DNA of 12,417 bases from Planctomycetales bacterium. Lineage in GTDB: Bacteria > Planctomycetota > Phycisphaerae > SM23-33. A program made the translations under genes and the position numbers. Location: NCBI GenBank assembly GCA_030631125.1, contig DAOVLS010000037.1:1-12417 (forward strand), written 5' to 3'. The stretch's first letter is position 1, and each line of letters opens with the position of its first letter. This document shows, in pieces, positions 7,031-12,417 of the stretch. A model generated the notes under the pieces. The model ran no database searches. It had not been told where the DNA came from and saw only the letters and a list, made by a program, of their open reading frames with translations.

Positions 7031-7273
7031 ATGACTACTGAACATCGCAACGAAAACCAAAGCCGGAACGAGGAAACACCCCAGCTCAAGCCCGACTCTC
7101 CCCTCCCGGCCGGACAGGTAACCATTATGGGAACCCTGGCGCCGGCCATGCCATGGGTCCTGTTCCTGCGCGCCGGCGTGTTGGTAATCCAAGCGTTGCT
7201 TGACCGTACCACCCTGCGCATGGATAATGTAGAATTCGCGGTGAAAGGAAGGGAGATGGATCATGACCATTGA
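7031..7273 (+). CDS. small one-helix protein resembling the N-terminal region of the next gene
   Basis: An 80-residue frame starting at ATG 7031 with GAGGAG upstream and ending in a TGA that overlaps the start of the vWA gene by 11 bases. It has a polar, charged first part (residues 1-35), then MGTLAPAMPWVLFLRAGVLV, which aligns with MGVMATLMPWVISLFFHAGI of the following protein, and a short charged tail. One membrane helix is likely, unusual in carrying Arg near its middle. It could be a small partner subunit or the remnant of a duplicated vWA gene whose rest was lost. The good ribosome site and coupling to the next gene favour expression, but there is no direct proof. Confidence 0.5.
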   Translation: MTTEHRNENQSRNEETPQLKPDSPLPAGQVTIMGTLAPAMPWVLFLRAGVLVIQALLDRTTLRMDNVEFAVKGREMDHDH

Positions 7274-8405
7274 CTTTCGATGTGAGAATTGCGGCAAGTT
7301 ATTGAGCGTCGAGGCTGAAGAGTCCTCGAAGATTAAATGCCATTATTGCAAGGCCCGGGTAGTGGTTCCGGCGGGTCTGGCGTCTCTTCCGAGGCCCCAG
7401 GTCCCCGGCGAAGCCGACAGTGGCGGTTCCAGGCCCGACCAGCCTGCCGCCGGCCCGCCGGTCGAGGAAGAAATCCTCGTCCCGGAAGAACATGATGCGA
7501 TGATGGGCGTGATGGCCACGCTGATGCCATGGGTCATCAGCCTGTTCTTCCACGCCGGTATCCTTGTGATTATGGCGTTCATCACAATTGTGATGTCCAG
7601 GAACATGCTCAAGGCCGACGTTGTCGTTCCGGACGTCCCGCTTTCGGAGGACCTCGGCGGGAGGATAAAACCCGGAGAGATGAGCCCCGAACTGACCGCT
7701 AAGGCCCTCAAGGCCGACGATCAGTGGGCCAAGCGGGATTCGAGGGTTCCGATGGCCAATCTGGGGGAGACCAAGAATAAAATCTCACTTTACGGCAGCA
7801 TGGGCGGTGCGACGGCCGGCGGAGCCAGCGCCCCGCTGGGGTTGATCACAGGCGGAGGCGGCGGACCCAAAAGCCGGTTCTTCGGCACGGGCGGAAACGC
7901 ATACCACATCGTTTATGTGGTCGATCGTTCCGGCTCAATGCTGGAAACCTTCGACGAGGTCCGAAAGCAAATAATCAAGTCCTTCAGTAAATTAAGCCCC
8001 CAGCAAACCTTCCACGTAATCTTCTTCGCCACGGGCAAACCCAAGGAGAATCCCCCGCGCCGACTGGTATTCGCCACACTGGCAAGTAAGCGAGAGGCGC
8101 TGAAGTTCCTCAAGACCATTACTCCTGAAGGACAAACTGACCCCATTCCCGCCATCAAGAGGGCATTTGCGGTCCTCAACAGGACGCCCGGAAGACGGAA
8201 AGGTAAACTGCTTTATCTGTTGACAGACGGGGAGTTCCCCGACAACGAAAAAGTTCTCAGCGCAATCAGGGCCTTGAACACCAAAGGGAAAGTCCACATC
8301 CATACCATCCTGCATCATCACCGCAGCCCGGACGTGATGAAGGTGCTTGGTCAAATTGCCAAAGAGAACGGTGGAAGATTCAAATTTGTCGAGCCGAGCG
8401 AATGA
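7263..8405 (+). CDS. zinc-ribbon / transmembrane / von Willebrand A protein
   Basis: A 380-residue membrane protein. The ATG at 7263 has GGGAG seven bases before it. An N-terminal zinc ribbon is shown by Cys7-x2-Cys10 and Cys26-x2-Cys29, followed by a Pro/Gly-rich linker and one helix (89-111) with the zinc ribbon presumably cytoplasmic. A Gly-rich linker (about 185-205) leads to a vWA domain with the full metal site: DRSGSM (Asp221, Ser223, Ser225), Thr292 and Asp322 in LTDGE. vWA domains bind protein partners through Mg2+, so this is probably the envelope-exposed ligand-binding or scaffold part. It overlaps the preceding frame by 11 bases and the TPR gene by four, implying translational coupling. 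The substrate or partner is unknown. Confidence 0.9.
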   Translation: MTIDFRCENCGKLLSVEAEESSKIKCHYCKARVVVPAGLASLPRPQVPGEADSGGSRPDQPAAGPPVEEEILVPEEHDAMMGVMATLMPWVISLFFHAGILVIMAFITIVMSRNMLKADVVVPDVPLSEDLGGRIKPGEMSPELTAKALKADDQWAKRDSRVPMANLGETKNKISLYGSMGGATAGGASAPLGLITGGGGGPKSRFFGTGGNAYHIVYVVDRSGSMLETFDEVRKQIIKSFSKLSPQQTFHVIFFATGKPKENPPRRLVFATLASKREALKFLKTITPEGQTDPIPAIKRAFAVLNRTPGRRKGKLLYLLTDGEFPDNEKVLSAIRALNTKGKVHIHTILHHHRSPDVMKVLGQIAKENGGRFKFVEPSE

Positions 8406-9523
8406 CACGTATCAAACAACAAATATCGTTACTGTTGTGCACGGCGGCGGTTCTTGCCGCCGCGACGCAGACCTGCGCCGATTCGATTAAACTGACCAAC
8501 GGACTGACGTATGACCGGGTAACAATCCTGGGCGTCGCCGACGGCGTTGTCCGCTTCCAAATGAGAAGCGGGACGACCATAAGAAAGTCAATAAGCAAAA
8601 TAGCCGTCGTCAGTATTACCGACGACAAAAATTTCATGCGGGGCGAGACCCTCCTTCAGCAGGGCAAACACGCCGAGGCTGAAAAAGCCTATTCCGCCGC
8701 AGGCCGGCTCGCCGCCGCCGGATGGAAGAAAACGCTGATTGATTACCGCCTCCTTGCCGTCAACAACGCAGCCGGGCAGATCGACAAGGCGACGGCCCGC
8801 TGGTTGAAGATAGTCGATGACGCCGGCGTTTCCGCCGGTGTTCTGGCCCTGCGCCCGAGGAAACTCGCCCCCGCTCGCAGCAAGGCCAACGACCTCGCCA
8901 TCGCCCTGTTGAAGGCAAAGGCCCAAAAGGCGGACCCGGCATACCTCAAGGCGATCCGCCAACTGCTCGTTGACCTGTACGAGCGTCAGGAGCGTCTGGC
9001 TGAGGCCCGCGTTATTGCGGCGCAACTGGTCGGTAAAACCACAACGCCGAAAACCAAACCTTCGGCCAACGGGAAAACCAGGCCGGAGACCCCCCCGGTC
9101 GGTTCGGCCAACGCGCAACTGAGGCTGGCGTCCCTGTCGCTGAAGCAGGGGCGATACGAGCAGGTCGTCCGGCAATTGCAGCCCAGGATGAAAAAATTCA
9201 CCGTCGCCGACCTTCCTTCGGCGATGCTGCTGCTCGGTCGCGCGAAACTGGGATTAAGCAAACAGAAACAGGACAAATCCGCCGCGGAAAAACTGCTTCT
9301 TGAGGCGGGACTTGACCTGATGCGTGTGGTAGTATTCTTCGGCTCCAGCGACGAGGCGCCGTATGCCTTATTTTTGGCCGGGCAGGTTAACGAGCGGCTT
9401 GGCAACGCAGAAGCCGCAAAAGCGGCCTATTCGACCGTAGCCAACAGGTTCGCCAAATCCCCGGCGACCAAAGAAGCGCAAAAAGCCCTGGAACGGATGA
9501 AGAAGAAAGGGACTAGGGACTAG
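8402..9523 (+). CDS. secreted TPR-repeat protein with SH3-like N-terminal module
   Basis: A 373-residue protein whose ATG overlaps the vWA stop (ATGA). The signal peptide is hydrophobic over 8-21, with cleavage likely after TCA at 24-26. Residues 27-78 (DSIKLTNG...VVRFQMRSG...ISKIAVVSI) form a short all-beta module of the kind found at the start of planctomycete envelope proteins. Helical TPR-like repeats follow: GETLLQQGKHAEAEKAYSAA near 80-100, LRLASLSLKQGRYEQVVRQL near 240-260 and a C-terminal LFLAGQVNERLGNAEAAKAA near 322-341. A Lys/Thr/Pro linker separates the two helical blocks (about 210-235). It probably serves as a periplasmic protein-interaction scaffold for the vWA protein or the ExbD domains; this is inferred from position. 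The stop lies in a three-copy 7-base repeat. Confidence 0.87.
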   Translation: MTRIKQQISLLLCTAAVLAAATQTCADSIKLTNGLTYDRVTILGVADGVVRFQMRSGTTIRKSISKIAVVSITDDKNFMRGETLLQQGKHAEAEKAYSAAGRLAAAGWKKTLIDYRLLAVNNAAGQIDKATARWLKIVDDAGVSAGVLALRPRKLAPARSKANDLAIALLKAKAQKADPAYLKAIRQLLVDLYERQERLAEARVIAAQLVGKTTTPKTKPSANGKTRPETPPVGSANAQLRLASLSLKQGRYEQVVRQLQPRMKKFTVADLPSAMLLLGRAKLGLSKQKQDKSAAEKLLLEAGLDLMRVVVFFGSSDEAPYALFLAGQVNERLGNAEAAKAAYSTVANRFAKSPATKEAQKALERMKKKGTRD

Positions 9524-9530
9524 GGACTAG
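9509..9530 (+). repeat. GGGACTA three-copy microrepeat covering a stop codon
   Basis: Three exact GGGACTA units plus G. Each junction makes TAG, and because seven is not a multiple of three the three TAGs (9514, 9521, 9528) fall in all three frames. The one at 9521 ends the TPR gene. Confidence 0.85.
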
Positions 9531-9615
9531 AAAATGTTACGCCGGGCAGGAAGTCCGGCAAGTGGATATTGAAGCAGGGAAGCAAGAAAAACCTGTTAGA
9601 CGACGAGGAGAACAG

Positions 9616-10356
9616 ATGCGGCGAAGAGTACTGATTTGTGTGATATTGTCAGCCATTACGGTGCTGTGGTTTGCGAATGTCGCCATGGCGCAGCCGGCCC
9701 CTGCCGGAGAAGCCCCAACTACATCCATCAGTTACTGGGAGTGGTTCATCGAAAAGGGTGGTCCGATAGGCTGGTTTTTGATCCTGGTCAACATAGCCAG
9801 CGTGGCGATCATCATCGAGCATTTCATCGCCATTCGCAGGATAAACATCCTTCCCGAACCGGTGCAGGCGCAGATCTCGCAAATGGTCGAGGGAAAACAG
9901 TACAAGGAGATGATCGAGTACACCGAGACCGAGCCTTCCGCCCTGGCGTATATGGTTCACCAGTCGCTCTCCGAGGCTTCCCACGGATACGCCGCTATGG
10001 AACGCGCTATGGAAGAGGCCTCCGAAGAGCGCACGACGAAACTGCTGCGGAAGATCGAACTGCTGAACGTCATCGGCAACGTCTCGCCCATGATGGGCCT
10101 GTTAGGGACTGTCTATGGGATGATTATGGTTTTCAGCAAGATTGTGGATGTCGGCGGAATGCCGGACGCCAAAGACCTTGCCGGCGGCGTCGGAACCGCA
10201 TTGGTAACAACGTTCTGGGGACTGATCGTCGCTATACCCGCCCTGGCTGTCTATGCCGTTATGCGAAACAAGATAGACGCGCTGTCCAGCGAGGCGATGA
10301 CGATCGCACAGGAAACGATCTCAACCTTCCGCCCGGGCGCTAAGAAAAGCGGATAA
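9616..10356 (+). CDS. exbB: ExbB/TolQ/MotA-family proton channel protein with signal peptide
   Basis: A 246-residue inner-membrane channel subunit that, with ExbD, converts ion flow into mechanical work on envelope partners. The ATG at 9616 is chosen over an upstream in-frame GTG at 9562, because GAGGAG lies five bases before it and a signal-like helix follows (5-20, cleavage after AMA at 23-25). The three family helices are at about 51-71, 151-174 and 193-217. The conserved NVSPMMGLLGTVYGM (155-169) and GTALVTTFWGLIVAIPAL (193-210) are the channel signatures. The cytoplasmic part (75-150) contains the expected LLRKIELLNVIG approach. An N-terminal cleavable extension is common in planctomycete members and absent from E. 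coli ExbB. It is followed by two exbD genes across a 201-base repeat-bearing spacer. Confidence 0.93.
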   Translation: MRRRVLICVILSAITVLWFANVAMAQPAPAGEAPTTSISYWEWFIEKGGPIGWFLILVNIASVAIIIEHFIAIRRINILPEPVQAQISQMVEGKQYKEMIEYTETEPSALAYMVHQSLSEASHGYAAMERAMEEASEERTTKLLRKIELLNVIGNVSPMMGLLGTVYGMIMVFSKIVDVGGMPDAKDLAGGVGTALVTTFWGLIVAIPALAVYAVMRNKIDALSSEAMTIAQETISTFRPGAKKSG

Positions 10357-10358
10357 GA

Positions 10359-10535
10359 GTCCACGAATTACACGGAAGTAAAAGAAGAAGAAAAAGAAGT
10401 AATAGTCCACGAATTACACTAATTGCACGAAAGTAAAAGAAGAAAAAGAAAAAATCTACGAATTACATAAATTGCACGAAACAGTCTTTATGTTTTTGAA
10501 AATTCGTGAAATTCGTGAAATTCGTGGACTTAAAT
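10359..10535. repeat. cgaattacac repeats and hairpin between exbB and exbD
   Basis: Three direct copies of a tccacgaattacac-like unit (near 10360, 10406 and 10453), two of them followed by a purine tract of the agtaaaagaagaa type. They are followed by three attcgtg words (10501-10527). The segment 10406-10432 is the reverse complement of 10503-10529 at 24 of 27 positions, so the transcript can fold into a long hairpin. The same word family occurs at 6594-6640. I see no gene or promoter in this spacer. Confidence 0.75.
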
Positions 10536-10557
10536 AACTCGTGGACGGAGAGAGGTT

Positions 10558-11046
10558 ATGGCCAAGAGTGGAGTTCATAAATCAGGTCCGGCGGAAATGA
10601 CGGTCAACATGACGCCGATGATCGACTGCGTCTTTCAGTTGCTCATCTTTTTCATGCTGACGACCCAGATGGCCTCGGCGGACTTAGTGATTCTGGACCC
10701 CCCCAAGCCGGACATAAGCCAGGCCAGGGAACCCCAGGAAGAAAACAAGGTGGTCGTCAACGTCGAACCGTTCACCAAAGAGGAAATCGAGGCGGACAGC
10801 GCAAGAAAAGGCATGGCCAAGCGATACCGCCTGAAAACCGCCAAAATCGAGAGAGGCAATATCGAAAAACTCGTCCGCGAGTTGGACAAGGCCCGGCGGA
10901 CCAGCAAGAACCCCAAAGAGTTCGTCGTCGAACTGCGGGCCGATAAAAGTATTCGTTACGACCAGATTGAACCGGTTCTACAGGCAATGCAACAGGCGGA
11001 ACTGGGGAAAATGTACATAACCGCGATGCGGGAACCGCAAGGCTGA
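10558..11046 (+). CDS. exbD: ExbD/TolR-family protein, first copy
   Basis: A 162-residue one-helix protein that pairs with ExbB. NMTPMIDCVFQLLIFFMLTT (17-36) holds the family's membrane segment with the proton-carrying Asp23, the equivalent of ExbD Asp25 in E. coli. The remainder is a periplasmic domain. Its middle (about 55-100) is longer and more Lys/Glu-rich than in E. coli ExbD (141 residues), and the C-terminal part with FVVELRADKSIRYDQIEPVL (about 122-141) is the standard ExbD fold. The start has GGAGAGAGG just before the ATG. It is separated from the next exbD gene by five bases. Confidence 0.93.
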   Translation: MAKSGVHKSGPAEMTVNMTPMIDCVFQLLIFFMLTTQMASADLVILDPPKPDISQAREPQEENKVVVNVEPFTKEEIEADSARKGMAKRYRLKTAKIERGNIEKLVRELDKARRTSKNPKEFVVELRADKSIRYDQIEPVLQAMQQAELGKMYITAMREPQG

Positions 11047-11051
11047 CAGAT

Positions 11052-11564
11052 ATGGCGCGTTCGCAAAAACAGATAGCCGGCGACGAGACTGTCCACTACA
11101 TTTCCGCACGCAAGGAGCGTGAAACCGAAAAGAAGCACGGCTCGACGTCGATCCAGCCGCCGCTGACGCCGATGATCGACATCGTGTTCCAGTTGCTGCT
11201 GTTCTTCCTGCTGGCGTGCACGTTCCGCGCGAATGAGGGACAGATAGCGGCCAATCTGCCCGACATTTCCGGCCCGCCGCCCAGCATCGTGTCCGTCGAT
11301 CCAATCGATATTACTCTCCGGGCGTCGGGAGAAGACAGCCTCGGCGTACTTATCTCTGTCCAGCACACCGATGTGCCGCTGACGACCGCCGAACAATTAT
11401 ACGCTTACCTGACGAAAATGAAGGAGCGCCACGGCGATAAGGCAAGCGAAGTGCCCGTAACCATAAAACCACTTGGAAACGTCAGATGGATGCACGTGGT
11501 GAACGCCTTCAACCAGGCAATACGGGCGGATTATAAAAAAGTCGGCTTCAAACCAAGCGGATAA
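11052..11564 (+). CDS. exbD: ExbD/TolR-family protein, second copy
   Basis: A 170-residue paralogue of the preceding gene, starting five bases after its stop and probably translated by coupling; the ribosome site is weak. A long charged cytoplasmic N terminus (1-36, Lys/Glu-rich) precedes LTPMIDIVFQLLLFFLLACT (38-57) with Asp43. The periplasmic domain includes SVDPIDITLRASGEDSLGVL (82-101) and VPVTIKPLGNVRWMHVVNAF (134-153). Differences from the first copy in the N-terminal tail and the periplasmic domain suggest the two form a heterodimer. In known ExbBD complexes two ExbD chains sit in one ExbB pentamer, which would allow one of each. Confidence 0.92.
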   Translation: MARSQKQIAGDETVHYISARKERETEKKHGSTSIQPPLTPMIDIVFQLLLFFLLACTFRANEGQIAANLPDISGPPPSIVSVDPIDITLRASGEDSLGVLISVQHTDVPLTTAEQLYAYLTKMKERHGDKASEVPVTIKPLGNVRWMHVVNAFNQAIRADYKKVGFKPSG

Positions 11565-11625
11565 CGGATTGGTAAAAAACATGACAGGTCAATTGATGGG
11601 TTCGCGCGGTGTACAAGGATCGATC

Positions 11626-11679
11626 AACAGCGCCGAACGGCAAGCCGGTGCGCGCATCGGCTTGCCGTTCGGCGCTGTT
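11626..11679. other. perfect 22-base inverted repeat before the last TPR gene
   Basis: Bases 11626-11647 are the exact reverse complement of 11658-11679. The 10-base loop can pair three more, leaving a CGCG loop. It lies 62 bases after the second exbD stop and ends 14 bases before the next ATG. No T run follows on either strand, so it is not a typical intrinsic terminator. It may act as an attenuator, an mRNA stabiliser or a protein-binding palindrome. Confidence 0.75.
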
Positions 11680-11693
11680 CGTGAAAAATAATC

Positions 11694-12417
11694 ATGAACA
11701 AATCAAATTGGACAAGGTCGTTGCCGGTAGCGGTGCTGTGTGTATCCTTTCTGTCTGTTCAGTCCGCATGGGGGCAGCGGAAGGACCAGAGCGCCTATGG
11801 AAAACTGGACAAGGCGCGGCTGGCAGAGGCGCTCCGCACATTCGGGATGAATGAACTGCTCGAGGAGTTGGTCAAGTCCGGCAAGGGCACCGATACGAAG
11901 AGCGCCGCCCTTCTGGTCCAGGCCAGGATAGCCGCAGCCGCTAAGGCCAAGGACCAGGCCGCTCGGGATAAACTGCTCGACGAGGCAATCGCCCAACTGG
12001 ACAAACTCATCAAGGCGACCGCCGCCGCTGTCGATGACAAGGCCAAACTTCAGCGATATCGCTTCATGCTGAACCGTATCGTCGTCGAAGGTATCACCAA
12101 GACTTCTCCGTATGTCGAGCGGCTGATGTATTTTCAGGCCAAGCCCGGCGACGCCGAAACCGTCGCCAAACTGACCCAAAGCGCCCTCAAACTCCTCGAC
12201 CGCCTGACCTCCAATACCGGAATACTGCACGACGAATGGGCCGGTGACGAAAACCGAATGGTCGATGGCATGCTCTGGCAACTGGAGGCGTTTATCCAGG
12301 AGATCCGCTATCGCGGCGCGTGGATTCGGATGTATCGCGCCATGGTGCTTCCGGCTGACTCTGAAGAGCGCGCCATGCTGCTTCAGCAGGCGATTCGCGA
12401 CGTGGGCGAGTTCGCCG
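11694..12417 (+). CDS. secreted helical/TPR-type protein (N-terminal 241 residues; runs off the window)
   Basis: The frame is open from ATG 11694 to the window end. It begins with a signal peptide: MNKSNWTRSL, hydrophobic 11-23, cleavage likely after AWG (25-27). The rest is Ala/Leu/Lys-rich and nearly all predicted helix, with TPR-like segments (for example ALRTFGMNELLEELVKSGKG near 46-65 and ARIAAAAKAKDQAARDKLLD near 77-96). Long TPR envelope proteins are common beside planctomycete exbB/exbD genes, so a partner role in the same complex is likely. The start is set by the signal peptide alone: no convincing ribosome site is seen, and a strong hairpin sits just upstream. The full length is unknown. 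Confidence 0.82.
   Translation, partial: MNKSNWTRSLPVAVLCVSFLSVQSAWGQRKDQSAYGKLDKARLAEALRTFGMNELLEELVKSGKGTDTKSAALLVQARIAAAAKAKDQAARDKLLDEAIAQLDKLIKATAAAVDDKAKLQRYRFMLNRIVVEGITKTSPYVERLMYFQAKPGDAETVAKLTQSALKLLDRLTSNTGILHDEWAGDENRMVDGMLWQLEAFIQEIRYRGAWIRMYRAMVLPADSEERAMLLQQAIRDVGEFA

Noticed and set aside
6790..7297. Minus-strand frames of 128 and 143 codons over the leader
   Set aside because: They have Arg/His-rich composition with no motif and oppose the small gene and the vWA start.
11626..11690. Calling the palindrome an intrinsic terminator
   Set aside because: No T run follows the stem on either strand; the plus side continues with gtgaaaaataat.
11703..12281. 192-codon minus-strand frame
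   Set aside because: It is antisense to the secreted TPR gene, whose frame has a signal peptide and is open to the window end.

Overview
The window looks like chromosomal DNA from a Planctomycetota-type bacterium, probably Phycisphaerae-like; that placement is inference. It rests on a very long exported protein ending in a PEP-CTERM sorting signal (IPEPATL, hydrophobic stretch, Arg run), on an ExbB/ExbD cluster interleaved with signal-peptide TPR proteins and a von Willebrand A protein, and on purine-rich intergenic 'cgaattacac' repeats. No phylogenetic marker was available.

Left part (1-2400). The first 733 bases hold the N-terminal half of 6-phosphogluconate dehydrogenase (gnd) on the minus strand, with promoter and ribosome binding site. 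A plus-strand four-helix membrane protein of unknown function (936-2009) follows, in visibly less GC-rich DNA. Beyond it is a second, diverged copy of the gnd promoter, leader and first ten codons (2094-2186). That copy runs straight into a 27-base exact copy of the 3' end of the tRNA-Leu gene found at 6508-6589. This junction suggests past recombination or insertion.

Middle (2400-6600). A sigma70-like promoter precedes a 1342-residue exported PEP-CTERM protein built of four and a half units of about 217 residues. It converges on a minus-strand tRNA-Leu(UAG), and the two share a hairpin between them. The two tRNA-end repeats bracket this gene like attachment sites, but no integrase is present.

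Right part (6600-12417). A strong promoter opens a long structured leader and then a plus-strand gene series: a small one-helix protein, a zinc-ribbon/TM/vWA protein, a secreted TPR protein, an ExbB/TolQ-type channel protein, two different ExbD/TolR-type proteins and a second secreted TPR protein cut by the window end. Together these look like an ion-driven cell-envelope motor dedicated to accessory proteins (vWA, TPR) rather than to TonB. This is the best candidate here for an undescribed system. Intergenic hairpins lie between exbB and exbD and before the last gene, where they may tune relative expression.
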